Part shown: positions 1-12,078 of the stretch, one piece after another
How the letters are laid out: each line of letters begins with the position of its first letter
Numbering within the stretch: the stretch's first letter is position 1
Assembly: GCA_902651635.1 (NCBI GenBank)
Contig: CACRSC010000007.1
Span: 429,368 to 493,367 of the forward strand
DNA from: Mastigamoeba balamuthi
Taxonomy: Eukaryota > Evosea > Mastigamoebida > Mastigamoebidae
DNA: 64,000 nucleotides
Direction of reading: 5' to 3'
Made by a program: the position numbers and the translations under genes
The notes under the pieces: model-generated
The model's database searches: none
The model's input: the letters and a program-made list of their open reading frames with translations, nothing else
What the model was told of the DNA's origin: nothing

Positions 1-1
1 C

Positions 2-2994
2 CGCCAGCGGTTCGTGGGGATGCGCTGCACCAAGCACGACAAGCAGGTGGTCACCGCGCGGCTCTCGGGCCTCAAGCTGTTCTTCGACTTCAACTGCCTG
101 CTCTGCCGCAACAGCAAGCACATCGAGAACGGCCAGCTCGAGGACCTCGCTGAGGACGACGAGGACCCGAACCCGCCGCCCGTGTGCGAGGGCGACGAGG
201 TCGTCGTGTGCCCCAACCCGCGCTGCAGGCTGGCGCTGTGCATGGAGTGCGCCCGGTGGCTCGAGAACCAGCGTAGGCTCGCCAGCAGCGCCGGCGTGCT
301 CTCGGAGACGCTGCCCGGCTACACCCTCGACCTCATGATCGAGCACACCCGCAAGCCCTTCCGCTGCAACGTCTGCGACGAGTACCACGAGCCGCCCTCG
401 AGGCCCGACCGGCTGCTCGTCTACCTGCAGGACCCGCGCGCCTGCTTCTCGCTCTGCCTCGGGTACGCCGCGGCTCTGGACCCGCCCGCCTCGCTGATTC
501 AAGGCTCCCTCCCCTGCTATTCAGGTGCGCGGGCAGCAACTCGCTGGGGGACAAGGGCGTCGTCGCCGAGATGAAGAGGCACGCGGGTGGGCACATGTTC
601 GGCAAGGACACAGACGACGACCGCCAGGAGTTCGACAACTACCGCAAGTGGAAGCGGTTCGCGCTCAAGCAGCAGGAGATCTACGAGAAGAACCTGCCGA
701 CGCGGTCCATCATGGCCACCCCCGAGCTCAACCTCTCGCCCGAGGCCTTCCACGAGCTCGAGCTCAAGGTGCACATGTGCGACGACATGCCCGTGCCCAT
801 CATCTTCGAGGTCGAGGTCTCGTCTGCCGACTCGAACAGCCTGGCGACGATCATCACGTGCGCAAGCGTCGCTCGGGTTGGAGTCAACTGAGGTCTGTCT
901 GTCGCAGAGAGCTCATCCGGTGCTCGCGGTGGCCCCTGCACACGACGCTGAAGCTGATCGAGCACGCCAAGGAGCAGGCGGCCACCGTGCCCAGGACCAG
1001 CGAGCTCTGGAAGGCGCAGGCCAGCGCGCTGGAGGAGTACAGCGTCACGATGCTCGACAAGCTCGGCAGCCACGAGCTCATCGAGATGCTCGTGATGTGC
1101 CCCAGGCCCCGCCTCTGCGCGCCTCCCAAGTGCGTCCCTCGCATTACGTCCTTTGTCCCGCAGACCTAACGGCAGCAATCAGGCCGCTGCTGACGCTGGC
1201 CATCGACGCGGACAACCACCCGTTCCTCTCGCACAGGTCCGTGCAGATGTCGGTGCTGCGCAAGTGGTTGTCGCCCATCCGCCTGGACATGGACACGTCG
1301 CCCGAGATGTTCATGGCGTCGAGAGTGCTGTTCACGTTCATCTCGTGGATGATCCTCTTCGCCAACTGGGTATCGTGCGGCGCTCTCGGAGGGCACCTCA
1401 AGACCAAGCAGGAGCGCCAGAGCCACCCGATCCTTGTGAACTCTCACTTTCATCCATCCTCTTCCTCTCCAGTTGCTAACGTGGCTGCAGGCACATATCA
1501 CGAGGCCGGACGAGACGCACGTGGCAAAGGAGGACTTCTTCATGTTCTCGCCCAAGACATCGTTCCAGATGTACAGCCTCTCGTACCTGCTCTTCGCGGT
1601 TCTCGTCAGCTACACGTCGCTCGTCAGCTGCCGGGAGGAGTTCACGTGGAACGAGATCCTGATCGCCATCTGGGTCGCCGCGCTCATCCGCGTCGAGGTC
1701 TACCAGCTCTCGTCGATCTTCCTCGACTACTTCCGCAGCTTCTGGAACGTCTTCGACATCCTGCTGCTCCTCGCCTACGTCGCGGCCCTCGGGGTCAAGC
1801 TGGCCATCAAGTCGACGCCCAACGGCTCCTACAAGGAGCGCGTGCTGATGGAGACGCACGAGTGCGTCCTCTCGGTCGCCGTCTTCATGACGTACATGCA
1901 CGGGCTCTACGTCTGCCGCCCCAACGCGCACCTGGGGCCCATCCTCATCTCGTTCGGGAACATGATCGGCAACGTGCTCATCTGGATCTCCATCGCCATC
2001 ACCGTCATCGTCGCCATCACGCTCGCCCTGCTCAAGCTCTACATCGGCGTCGGGGTCGTCGCGGCGCTGGGATCCAACTCGTCGTCCGGGTCCTCTGCGG
2101 TGTCGGTCGGCTCCTCCGCGGCCGCGGTGGGCTCGTCGGTGACCGAGTCGTCGTCGGATGTGCCGGCAGTCGGCACCGCCGTCGGGGCCAACTTCGCGAC
2201 GGTGTTCACGAGCCTCGTGTGGGGCATGACCAACATGCCGCCGCTCGACGGCTCGTCGTACGAGGACGTCAACGAGGAACTCCTGACGCCTGGCCGCCGC
2301 GTCTTCTCGCAGATCATCGTGACCATCTTCATGATCCTCGTCACCATCGGTCAGCACACGCGCACCCCTCCTCCCCCTCCTCCCACGCGCCGCTGACTCG
2401 CCTGCGCAGTGCTGATCAACCTGCTGGTGGCCGTCATGAACACGACCTACTCCAAGGTGACCAACGCGGGCACCGAGGAGCACAAGGTCTCGTTCGTCAG
2501 CGTCGTCGAGGAGTTCGCCGTCACCCCGCCGCTCCCGCCGCCGCTGAACCTCGCCATGCTCGTCGTCGCGGTGCTCCTCAAGGCCACCTACACCGTGGCC
2601 GCGCGCCTGGCGCGCCTCTGCGGCGACACGCGGTGCACGTGCTGCACGCCCAAGTTCTTGCAGCCGCGCGACAAGCTGAGCCCCTGGGCGCCGATGCCCG
2701 TGCTCAACGGCGTCCGCATGCACACGACGCACTACATGCACCTCAAGCGCCTCGACATGGCCATGACGGCCGAGGCGTCGGTCGAGGGCAGGCTGCGCTC
2801 GTGGCTCAACGCGCCCAAGGAGGAGTCCGAGACGTCATTCGCCGAGAAGGCACGCACTCGTCTGACCCCCTCGCTCGTCTGCCGCACCGGCACTAACAAG
2901 GCCACCCGCGCAGGTCTCCTGCGACCTCGACGAGCTGTCTGGCATCGCCTCGAGGCTTGCCGGCAACGCACCGCCGACAGAGGAGACGCAGTAA
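2..2994 (+). CDS. TRP-like cation channel with Cys-rich N-terminus (copy A, 5' end off the window)
   Basis: Predicted plasma- or organelle-membrane cation channel. Seven exons can be spliced: 2-462, 525-857, 908-1129, 1183-1435, 1491-2349, 2410-2849, 2914-2994 (882 residues visible). Exon junctions match copy B at 26.6-30.1 kb almost one for one, and the middle exons have identical lengths (333, 222, 253 nt). The N-terminal exon has several Cys-x2-Cys pairs (for example CLLC, CNVC) typical of zinc-binding modules. The channel part has about six hydrophobic segments, a pore-like stretch (VWGMTNMPPLDG) and a last segment reading FMILVTIVLINLLVAVMN, split by an intron. That arrangement is typical of the TRP superfamily. 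A Ser-rich loop of about 60 residues lies between segment 5 and the pore. The last intron (2850-2913) starts with GC rather than GT; copy B has GT there. Which ion it passes and which TRP subfamily it belongs to cannot be read from the sequence. Confidence 0.85.
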
Positions 2995-3391
2995 GCCCTG
3001 GCAGCGCCTTGGGGGAAGCAGGACACCCGCTGACTTGTAACCAACTGAACCAAAGACACCATGCGGCACACACCGAGTGCTCTCTCGGCAACGCCGAGCA
3101 TGGTCGCACGCGACGCCTGCCGCCCGGTGGCGCGCAGTGTCGGGCTACGCAGACGTGTGGTGACTTGGGAGGACATCGCAGGACCAGAGGCACTGAGGGG
3201 CTGTTGGCTGCTCTCATTCGCTTCGGGATTGCGTGCGGGCACGCGTGGCGTCCTCGCCGTGCCAACAGCGGGTCAGGGTGCTGGCGCTACCCCTAGAGGG
3301 GAGGCCTGGCAGACTGGACAGGCAGAGAGGCACCTGATTGCGGTCTCTGAGTGCGTTGTTGCGAGCGAGGGGGCAGCGGGCAGAGCGGTCT

Positions 3392-3928
3392 TCACTCCCT
3401 CTCCTTCTCGGCGTTCTCGTTGTGCCAGTCCTGCAGGTACAGCTCGTAGGCGCTGATCGTCGCCTTCTCGCGCAGCATCTGCACCTCGCCTGCAGCCCAT
3501 CACCGGTGAGCGGGGAGGGTCGCAAGAGGCAAGGAGAGGAGGGCAATTCGTGCTGTCTCAGGGAGATATCAGGGGGGATATTTTGGATTTGTAGATGACG
3601 TCGCACGTGTCACGGGAGGGAGGAAAAGAGGGCTGTGGGTGCGCACTCTTCTCGTAGGCCGCCTGGTTGGCGTACAGCGTCTCGATGGTGCGGAGCAGGA
3701 TGTCGGGCGTGAACTGCTTGTCCGAGGCACGGCGGAGCTCGAGTCGCCTGCGCAGGAATCGACGCGGCTGCTGAGGAAAACCGCAGCGAGAGCCGCAGGG
3801 GCCGCAGGGGGGGAAAGCGGCCGATCTCCGGAAGTGGGAAGGGCGCACTCGACAGACTGCCTGAAGACGCTGTCGTAGTACTGCTGCTCCCACTCGGAGT
3901 TGGGGTTGCCCTCGACGGAGACGCTCAT
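3392..3928 (-). CDS. Small 92-residue protein of unknown function
   Basis: Three exons splice in frame on the minus strand: 3928-3849, 3747-3647 and 3489-3392, with GT-AG introns of 101 and 157 nt. The product begins MSVSVEGNPNSEWEQQYYDS and ends QDWHNENAEKERE. It is rich in charged and aromatic residues, has no signal peptide or membrane segment, and is probably mostly helical. Intron phases 2 and 1 close exactly, which is the main support for the model. It lies tail-to-tail with the channel gene to its left. I do not recognise the family. The first and last exons alone are too short to be convincing, so an extra upstream exon remains possible. Confidence 0.6.
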
Positions 3929-4144
3929 ACTGAGGTGCGGTCTGTGCGCAGGTGTACACTGTGGTCCACTCCGGTGACTGGAGAGATATTTTTCGCCCCC
4001 TCCAAAAGAGCCAGAGATATCAAGTGTGCACGCGTCGTGTTCGGAATCCAACCGGCGCCCGTCGATTCGGAACTGCCCGCACTGAACACCAACTCCGAGT
4101 GTTTTTGCATACAGCGGACCAGAACCGCATCATAATCCATGCAG

Positions 4145-4811
4145 TCAAATACAGTGGGTTTCATTTGAACTCGAGAGTACTCCTTGCATTGTTGAGGCTA
4201 ACGCACGGAGTGGTCTTCTCATGTCGGCATTCTCGGTGGTTCGCCGCTGCCCGTCCGGGCGGCGTGAAGAGCCTTGCGAGGGCTGTGCCGAGCGCGTGGC
4301 CTCTGCGAGCTTCTCTCCCGCCACGAGCACCTCGGCGTCCTGGGGCAGAATGGTGGGCAACCCGCTGCTGGGGTCCCCGATGCGCGCCAGTGTCCAATAC
4401 GCCGGCGACACGAACTCTGCAGGAGGAGTGGGCTGGGCTGTGAGAAACAGTGGTGCACAGATCTACCAGATCACCTCCTGCGAACTGCTCGGCCTCCCCG
4501 AACTCGCCGAAGGCGGCTACGGGCGTCAGCGACGTGAACACCACCCACTTGCCGCGCAGGCCCGGCCGCGCCTCAAACTCGCTCGCATGCGCACGGGTAA
4601 ACTTCTCCACGGGCCTCGGCACGCCGCCCATCATTTGATTCTGACCGGGCGCATATCCAAAGATACAGGTCCTCTCCCCGGATAATTCTCGCTCGGCCCA
4701 ACCCCAACAACACAGACTCGGCCCCAGAGCGCGCACTTCCCTGTCGAAGTGCAGCCTCGTGGGGATCGGGACTTCCTCAGTGTCCCCATGGCAGACGATG
4801 ACACGCGACAA
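4145..4811 (-). CDS. Unrecognised 202-residue protein
   Basis: Two exons on the minus strand, 4811-4475 and 4416-4145, join across a 58-nt intron (4417-4474) that has good GT-AG ends and a pyrimidine-rich tail; the junction reads EQFAGEFVSPAYW. The product starts MSRVIVCHGDTEEVPIPTRL, has no obvious membrane segment, and ends in a polar Arg/Ser-rich tail. The stretch around residues 30-50 reads less like coding sequence, so another intron or a different start is possible. It shares orientation with the next four genes to the right. The family is not recognised. Confidence 0.45.
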
Positions 4812-4892
4812 GAACGTCCAAAAACCAAGTCCACAAAAGGCGCCGGTTGCCTGGGGGTGTTGCTCTGGGGGCGCTGACGTCCGGCCGCGGTG

Positions 4893-5315
4893 TCACAGTA
4901 TCGCCGCGGGCGCGCTCGGCAGCGAGCTGAGCGGCGGCGCCGTGCCCACCGCGGGCGAGCGGCTGGCCCCGACGGGGCCCTCGGGCGGCAGCTGGGCGTA
5001 GGTGGCCGTGGTGCCCGTGGCGAGCGGGGGGAACGAGAGGTACCCCGTGGGCGCCGCGCCGTCGCTGTTCTCCACGACGTACGTGACCGGCGGGGGCAGC
5101 GGCTGCGCGGGGTCGTAGGGCTCGGCGAGTATGGGCTCGGACACGGGGGCCAGCGGGGCCGCGAGCAGCGCGGCCATGCGCAGCGCGAGGTTGATGAGGT
5201 AGAGCTTGCAGGCGAGCACCGCCAGCGACAGCACCAGCGCCAGGAACGCCACGGCCACGGCCCCCGCGCCCTGGCGGCCCCCGTCGACCTCGGTCAGCCA
5301 GTCCGCGTCTGACAT
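4893..5315 (-). CDS. Small membrane protein with Pro-rich tail (140 aa)
   Basis: Single open frame starting at the ATG at 5315 (MSDADWLTEVDGG). Earlier in-frame Met codons exist, but the sequence before this one reads like untranslated leader. One long hydrophobic stretch, about residues 17-55 (AVAVAFLALVLSLAVLACKL and onwards), could form one or two membrane helices. It is followed by a Pro/Ala/Ser-rich soluble tail with PLPPP and YAQLPPEGP. No signal peptidase site is obvious. Such a layout suits a small signal-anchored protein. The neighbour on the right (5473-5987) also encodes a small membrane protein on the same strand. Confidence 0.5.
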   Translation of the reverse strand: MSDADWLTEVDGGRQGAGAVAVAFLALVLSLAVLACKLYLINLALRMAALLAAPLAPVSEPILAEPYDPAQPLPPPVTYVVENSDGAAPTGYLSFPPLATGTTATYAQLPPEGPVGASRSPAVGTAPPLSSLPSAPAAIL

Positions 5316-5472
5316 CTTCCGGCCGGCGCCCGCCTGGCGCACCGCCAGACGCGTGGTGGCCGCGCTGCCGGCCTGGCTGCTCCTGAGGCCCGGGGGGAAG
5401 AGATATAGTGCAACGTCAGATCGACACGTCACGATTCAATATATCCTGGAAACAGCACGGGGGCACGGGGCT

Positions 5473-5987
5473 TTACTTCAGGGTCCGGTAGAGCTCGACG
5501 CCCGTCCAGACGATAGAGGCGAGCAGCAGGACCGAGCCGCAGAGGGCATACTGCGCGGAAGCACCCACGAGCAGCGGCGGGTTGCGCCCGGGGGATTCCA
5601 ACGCCGATACGGCAATAGAATCAGGAATTAGAATCAGGGGTGGCTGATATCTCGGGGAGGGCTCCCACACCGTGCTGAGCGCCCAGCGCCGCCGCGTGTA
5701 GGCCCCCCAGAACACCATCGCCATCAGCGCCATGCCCGCCATCGCGAAAAGCGCGCTGACCGTGTCCCTCTCGGTCCAGTCCACGACCATGGAGACAAAC
5801 TCGAAGGCCTGCATCGCACCGCCACCGGTTCCCCGCCACGAGAACCGTGAGACACGCACACCCAGACAGGCGGGGGGGGAGAGGGCGGCACCGTGAGGAG
5901 GAGGACAAGCTTCTCGACGCGGACGGCCACAGCGCCGGCGTCGTCGATGAGCTGCGAGCGGAAGAAGCCATCGCAGCGCCGCAGCAT
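5473..5987 (-). CDS. Small multi-span membrane protein (about 103 aa)
   Basis: Best model has three exons on the minus strand: 5987-5892, 5808-5671 and 5550-5473, all in phase 0. The product begins MLRRCDGFFRSQLIDDAG and has hydrophobic stretches LFAMAGMALMAMVFWGAY and YALCGSVLLLASIVW. This suggests two clear membrane helices plus a weaker one at the N-terminus (VEKLVLLLTAFEFV). The second intron (120 nt) is in frame and free of stops, so a longer form with 40 extra residues is possible. The insert is Pro-rich and unlike its flanks, which favours an intron. The family is not recognised. Confidence 0.55.
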
Positions 5988-6150
5988 GATTGGGCCCCCC
6001 CCGCAAGATCTTCTGTTGTGAGCCCCGCGAATATCTCCGGAAGATCTTTTCTTCCCTGGGAAAATCCTGGCTGGCGACTGCCGGCGATGTACTGAGTCCT
6101 AATACTGTTTGTACACATAATGCTGTGCTTGTGCTCCGGTAGTTGTTTCA

Positions 6151-9100
6151 CTATCTCGCTTGCGGGTCGATCAGGCAGAACGCGTACTCCTCTGTGGCCT
6201 CGAGGCCGCTCGCGGGAGGCGGCCTGCCGTCGGCCACCCTGCGCCTGACGATGGCGTCGTGGATCTCCTGGCTGTGCTGCTGCATCTTGCCGAGCATCTC
6301 GCGCTCGGTCCCGTTGACGTTGCCCTCGCACCGCTCGGCGCACATACGCCTCTCCTCCTCGGTCTGCGCGGCCGAGACCGTCCGCGTGTTGCCCTCCTCG
6401 ACGTGCGCGACCTCGAGGTCGCCGCCCTCGCTGGCCACGACGCTGGTCGTGCCCGAGACGCTCCTGTCCGCGAGCTCCTGCGCAGCGGACCACGCGCGGA
6501 CGACCTGCAGCGACGCGTCGTAGTCCTCGAGCAGGAACACGGTGACGGGGCTGTCGGGCCCCGGCGCGGGCGGCACGAGCACGCTGTGCACGACCCACTG
6601 CGAGAGCGGCAGGAACAGCACCTCGCCCTCGTTGGGGGTGAACGACAGCGACGAGATGTCCGCCTTGTTGCGCAGCCGCGCGTCCCACGCGGGCGGGCAC
6701 GTGTACATCACAAACAGCACGCGGAACTGCCCCGCGTGCAGCCACTTCTCGGCGATGAAGCGCGACCTGGTCGCCGAGACGAACCCCGGGAAGCAGATCC
6801 TGCTGCCCCGCGCGACCACCGGGGGCAGCGCGGCGGCGTCCGAGACGCAGAAGCACTTGCCCGCGAAGTCCTTGAGGCACCGCAGGCCGCTGCCGCCCGT
6901 GCGCTGGAAGAGGAAGAAGAGCCCGTGTATGTAGTGCGACCAGCAGCGCACGGCGGCCTCGTCCGCCGCCTGGCTGAGGCTCAGGTGCACGGCCTTGGGC
7001 ACCGAGGCGTCGCGCGTGAAGACGTGCAGCCAGAACTTGAGCAGCTCTGCGCAGCCGTCGGCGGGGCGCGTGCGGTCGAAGTTGCCCTCGGAGGGCTTGA
7101 GGTACTTGGCCACGTTGAAGAGCTCGTCGTACGACAGCCGCATCGAGCAGCCGGCGACCGACAGGCCCGCGATGGCCAGCGCCGTGTCGTTGGTGCCGGG
7201 CTGCCGCGCCTCCTGGTTGATCAGCCGGCTCAGCACGGCGTGGTTGCGCTCCCTGGGGTCCTCGGGCGTCGCCACGGGCGCCCCGTGCGCGACGGCGTAG
7301 AGGCCCCTGTGCTTGAGCTCCTTGGCCGTCTTGGACGACCTCGTGGGGGCCGCCGACGCGAAGCACTCGATCGTCTGCTGCACGGGGGCCTGCGGGCCGC
7401 AGACAGAGCGGAACAGCGACGCGTAGCTCTCTGTGTTGGAGACGCTCTTGCGGAAGTCGAGCCGCGGGCAGTAGACCGCGGGGCCGCTGACGCGCTTGAA
7501 CAGGAACGCCTCGTACCGCGCGGCGGGGCTGAACTCGACGACGACCGGGGGCTCGAACGAGGCCTCGCGCTGCGCCAGCATGTGCCGCACGTCGCGCTCG
7601 AGGTCGGCGAGCAGGTCGAGGTCCGCGACGACCTTCCACACGGTCCACGGCTGCGCGATCGTGCGCAGCAGCTCGTCGATGTCGCCGCAGACGAACAGGC
7701 TGCACCACTTGGCCTTGCGCGAGTTCACATCCGCGAGCACCTCCGGGGCCGGGCGGAACAGCATCACGTTCAGGGCGCTAGCCTCGTTGGGCTGCGCGTC
7801 CGCCACGCTGACGACGCGCTTGGAGAGCTCGGGCTGGCCTCCGGGGGGCTTGGGGGTCGTGGACCGCGACCTGCCGGGCCCGGTGGCCATTGTCTCCAGC
7901 GCTCGGGCCCAGCTGCCCAGCTGCCCGTCCTTGGGGATGAACAGCAGGTCGCGGCCAGTGACGCTCAGGCGCAGCACTGTCGCCTCGACGTGCGAGACCG
8001 TGGCGGTCTCGGTGGTGACCGACGCAGAAGGGTTGACGACGACGGCTCCCTTCTGCGGGCCTCCGGGCTCGGAGTAGTAGCGCAGCCAGTGGTCGCTCGT
8101 CAGCACGAACCAGCGCTGGCGCCACGTCTTGATCATGCGGCCCTGCTTGATGCACCACCCCGAGGCCACGACCTCGGCGCTCTCCCTGTCGGTGCTCGAC
8201 CGGGGCGTCAGCTTGGGCGACCTGCACGGGAATCGAATTTGCTGAATTGAATTTCCTGCACTCATTCAGGGAACAGACGCAAAGTCAAGCGAATCGCGGC
8301 TGACCTCGGGGATCGCAGGGACTTGGAGTCCGAGAGGCACTCGGAGGACACGCGGGGCCTCTCGAGGAGCTCGCCGAAGGACTTCTGGAGTGGCACCAGC
8401 TCCGTCAGCGATCTCGAGGCTGCGAGCACAGCCCTCGACGGCGTCCTCCTGTGCAGCTTCGACTGCGCGCGACAGCAGTCAGAGGCGTGGGGACGGGAGC
8501 GAGCGAGAGAGAGAGAGAGAGAGAGAGCACGAACGCCTTCGTCTCGGACTGTGCTGGGCGCCCACTGGCATCTCTCCTGCTGTGCGTGTGTCGTCGGCAG
8601 GGCACCGTGTCAGGCATAACAGGGGGCGCTTGCAAAACCCCCGTTGCTCAAATCGGAAGTAGCACGGCGGGCGCGGCATCCACTCGTCCACGGGCGCAGG
8701 AGACGCGCAGCGCAGGACGGGGGTGGCACAGGTGGGCACGGCGGGTGCTGCTCTGACCGCGGGCGGTTGCAAGTGGCGCGCACGCTTGTCGCAAACGGCG
8801 GCTCACCCACAGTGCCGCCGCCACAGTATCAACAACGCAGCACACATCCGGAACTGAAGGTGGGCCGCCCCGTTACCCCTTGCCAGTGCCCTCGGGGGCG
8901 CTCTCTCGTGTGTGTAGGGCGCCTGGCTGGAACGGACCAGCAGCGCAGGCGCACACCAGAGGTGGAAAAAAACAAAGTGTGGCACTTCACTGTAACTCCA
9001 AACGCGTCTGGACCGCTGCAAGCAACACGGCGCACAGGCAGCAGCCAAGGCGACCCGGGTGGCGGTGGCGCCTGCTGCGCCACTTGTGTGGTGCTGTGTG

Positions 9101-9343
9101 GGGGTTGGGGTTGTGTTTTGGGCTGGAGAAGAGCACCTGCTGGGTGGGGGCTGGAGTGCTGCTGTCCTGCGGCGGTGGCTCAGCGGCACTGAGCACCGAG
9201 TCCACTGAGCCGCTCGACGACGAGAGCGGGTCCGGCGACGCCAGCGGCGGTGAGACGCTCACCACAACCACGGCCTCGGGCTGCTGCGGCGGTGGCGAGG
9301 CCGGGGGCGAGGCAGGGGCTCCTGAATCGGTCTCGCTTTCCAT
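6151..9343 (-). CDS. PH domain plus mono-ADP-ribosyltransferase (ART) protein, about 811 aa
   Basis: Predicted to transfer ADP-ribose from NAD+ to protein, probably at arginine, and to bind membranes or partners through a PH domain. Model: exons 9343-9137, 8462-8305 and 8221-6151; frames close exactly. The first exon gives a Ser/Pro-rich start (MESETDSGAPASPP). PH domain about residues 140-232 (GWCIKQGRMIKTWRQRWFVL, with a Trp in the last helix). The C-terminal half carries the R-S-E triad of ecto-ART enzymes: Arg in LFQRTGG (about 562), Ser in GFVSATRS (about 604), and the bi-glutamate loop NEGEVLFLP with Glu 653 and Glu 655. The E-x-E form is the one linked to arginine specificity. There is no signal peptide, so it is probably cytosolic. 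The long first intron (about 670 nt) holds a (CT)n tract; a further small exon could hide there. Start and first exon are less sure than the rest. Confidence 0.8.
8505..8527. repeat. (GA)n dinucleotide tract
   Basis: About ten GA units on the plus strand. Read on the minus strand it is a CT tract just before the acceptor at 8463, so it doubles as part of the polypyrimidine run of the first intron of the ADP-ribosyltransferase gene. Confidence 0.9.
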
Positions 9344-9498
9344 GCCCTTCCTCCCGCAACCGCCGTGCGTTGATATTAAGTGCACAAAAATCTGTTCAGA
9401 TTCTGAAATCGACATTCCAGAATTCCCACAGAGCCCGGGATACACACCATTCGCTTTTCCTTCTCCCCCCCCTCGCGATGCCGATACCCCGAGGGGAC

Positions 9499-11792
9499 TC
9501 AGTTGGCAATCACCGCGGAGATGTCTTTGGCCAGCTGGCGGAAGGCGTCTGCCGGCTTCAGCTGCGGCCAGTGGCTCGCAGCGCACATGGCGATGCCGTC
9601 GATGAAGTCAAAGTACGACAGCTCCTGCTCCACGCTGAAAACGCCATCTGGGTCCCTCCAGACGCGGCTCGCGGCATCGATCCCCACGCCGCTCTTGCTC
9701 TTCTGCGCGACGGGCGGCGAGAACACGGCCGAACCCGATTCAATTGCTTGTGTGAGACGCTGCGAACGAGACGGGTTGTTCTTGCCTTGATGAGAATGAG
9801 TAAGTCTCTGACGGTGATGGTGAGGTCCCCGGGCGTGACCTGCTCGAGGTTCTTGGGCGGCCTGTGGGCGGCCTCCTCGTAGACCTTGGACAGGGACTCC
9901 TCCTCCTTCCTGGCCGCCTCCCACACGCCCTCCGCCGCGATGGCCGACGGCGCCTGCTTGGAAGGCGTCGACAGCAGCTCGCCGACCGCCTCGCACACGG
10001 GGGTCACCGGGTCCTCTGGCGGCGCGTCCCCGGCCCTGGCCCTCGCGCGCCTCGACTCGAGGGCGACCGCGGCCAGGGCGGCAGCGAACTCGTGTGGCAG
10101 CAGCACGCAGCGGGGCGCGTGGGGCTTGTCGTAGAAGGGGCAGGGCACTCCGGCCGGCGCTGCACCGCGGGCGACCTTGGCAGCGACCCTGTTGGCTGCC
10201 GTGCCCGGGAAGACCCGGCAGACGGCCCCGATGTCGCGCACGAGCTGCCCGAACTGCACGGTCGTCATGAAGTGCCGCGCCCTGGCGGCCACGGAGGTCG
10301 GCGGCATGCTGGCGATGGACGCGAGGCTCAGGGTGGCCGGCGCCGCGCTGCTCGCCGGACCCCCACGCTCGCCGGGCGGCGTGGGCATCCCGAGCTCCGA
10401 GTAGGCGTTGTAGAGGCGCTTGAGGTCCGAGAGGTGCCTCTGCAGCAGCGCCTGGTAGTCCGAGCGGAACGACTCGATGTCCTGCACCCCCACGGCAGCG
10501 GCGGCCGCAGCGATGGCCGGGGCGTCCTTGGGGACAGCGTTGGGCGGCGGCTTGTCGCCCGCGAACTCGCCGGCGATGCAGCGCCCGTCGTCGAGCTCCA
10601 TCGCGCCCTCGCCCTCCTTGCGCCCGTGCGCCCACATGCCGCTGTACCGCGAGCCGTCGGCGTACACGAACGTGCCCTGGCCGTGGCGCTCTCCGTTGTC
10701 CCACTGGCCGTTGTACGCGTTGAGCCGGCGGTGCAGCGGGGCGACGGGGTCAGCCCCGCGGGCCGCGGCCGCCGAGTAGGCCATCGAGCGTGCGGCTGCC
10801 ACCGCGGGCTCGTCGGCGCCGTAGTAGTGTGCGCCGGCGCCGCTCTGTACCCCTGAGTTCCACTCGCCCGCGTAGACCTGCTGCTGCGAGGGCCACGCCA
10901 TCACCCCCCAGCCGTCCTTGAGCCCGTTGGTCCAGTTGCCTGCGGGCCCCAGCGAGCGTGGGCAGCACTGAGCGAATGCGTCGAGGGCCCCGAGGGCCGC
11001 GGCAGTACCTTTGTAGAAGCTGCCAGAGGGGTAGTGCATCGACCCCTTGCCGTTCCTCTGGCCGCGGACCCACTCGCCCTCGTACCTCCACATCCCCTGC
11101 GAGGTCTGCAGGGTCCACGTGCCCTGTCCCCCGTCCACCCTCGGTCAGGCCAGGAGGGGCAGAGCCAGACAACCAGCAGCCCGCGTGCGTACAGTCCCCG
11201 AGCGCTGCCCCTGCGACCACTCGCCGTCGTACGTCAGCCCCGCCTTGGAGCACGTGATGGCGCCCCTGCCGTGCCTCACTCCCTCGACAAACTCCCCCGT
11301 GTACTGCCACCCGTTGGGCCTGGCCACCCGCAGACAACGCGACGTCTCCCAGCGTCAGCCGCTGGCGATTCCCTCCCAGGGGAGGACCAGGGGTGTTGCG
11401 TGTCGTGCCACGTCATTGTGCCGCGGCCTGTGATGGTGTTGTAGGTGAACTCGCCCTCGTAGCGGACGTTGTCTGGCCACCTGTAGGCCCCGCGGCCGTG
11501 CATCGTGCCGCCCCGGAACTCGCCCGTGTACGTGGCGCCGTTCCTGAACCACGACCTGCCCGCGTACGTCCCGCTCTCCTCGTCTGGCAGCGTGAAAGCT
11601 GCGTGGTGCCCCCACATCCCCACAGCCATGCCAGTCAGCCCAGCCCGCCCGAGTGCCTTCTGGCTTCGACAGTGGGAGAGTCGTGCGTGCTGAAGGGGGG
11701 GGAGCACCCTCGAAACGCCATGTGGCGATGTCCTTGAGCGCGGGGTTCATCAGGCGCGGCTCGAGCGCGTCGCCCACCTCGGATGCAGGCAT
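9499..11792 (-). CDS. MORN-repeat protein, radial-spoke RSPH10-like (about 623 aa)
   Basis: Six exons on the minus strand: 11792-11708, 11598 to about 11412, 11319-11193, 11123-11009, 10939-9786 and 9702-9499. The N-terminal half holds about eight MORN units (pattern YxGxWxxGxxxGxGxM), for example YTGEFRGGTMHGRGAYRW and YNGQWDNGERHGQGTFVYAD; several units are only restored after splicing, which supports the model. The rest is helical and ends SYFDFIDGIAMCA, a type of tail seen in MORN proteins of flagellar radial spokes. MORN arrays act as scaffolds or membrane-contact rods. The 9703-9785 intron appears to start with GC. The end of exon 2 is ambiguous (11412 with GT, or 11400 with GC; both keep frame). 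The RSPH10 assignment is inference; MORN content is certain. Confidence 0.85.
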
Positions 11793-11808
11793 CGTGAGTA
11801 GCAGGCTC

Positions 11809-11823
11809 CTATTTTTGGATTGG
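11809..11823 (-). promoter_or_regulatory. Promoter-like CCAAT plus CCAAAAATAG motif of the MORN gene
   Basis: On the minus strand, 17-31 bases before the MORN start codon, the sequence reads CCAATCCAAAAATAG. The same TCCAAAAATAG string lies in the promoter of the channel gene at 30221, also beside a CCAAT box. Probably a core promoter element; inferred from recurrence only. Confidence 0.35.
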
Positions 11824-12078
11824 CCCCGGATTCGTCTGACCAGAATCCCAGATATCGTGATGTCCCTGTGCAGTACCGTGCGCCGTCTGTGGCCCTGCGG
11901 CCCCTGCTGCTGGCTGGCGCATAGTGAATAGAGTCGCACGACAACGGAGGGAATTGGTGGATGAGCTGTGTTGAGTATCAACAAACAACGACCGCCTGTT
12001 CTGCTTTTTGTGTGGCCAGTCGGGAACAGCGTGTCGTGTGTGCCCGGATCATGAGTGTAACACTCAGACGCTGATGAC

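Noticed and set aside
6160-8250. Long open frame (696 codons) on the plus strand opposite the ADP-ribosyltransferase
   Set aside because: Mirror of a GC-rich coding exon; Arg/Gly/Ala-rich composition and no domain, while the minus strand has PH and ART motifs.
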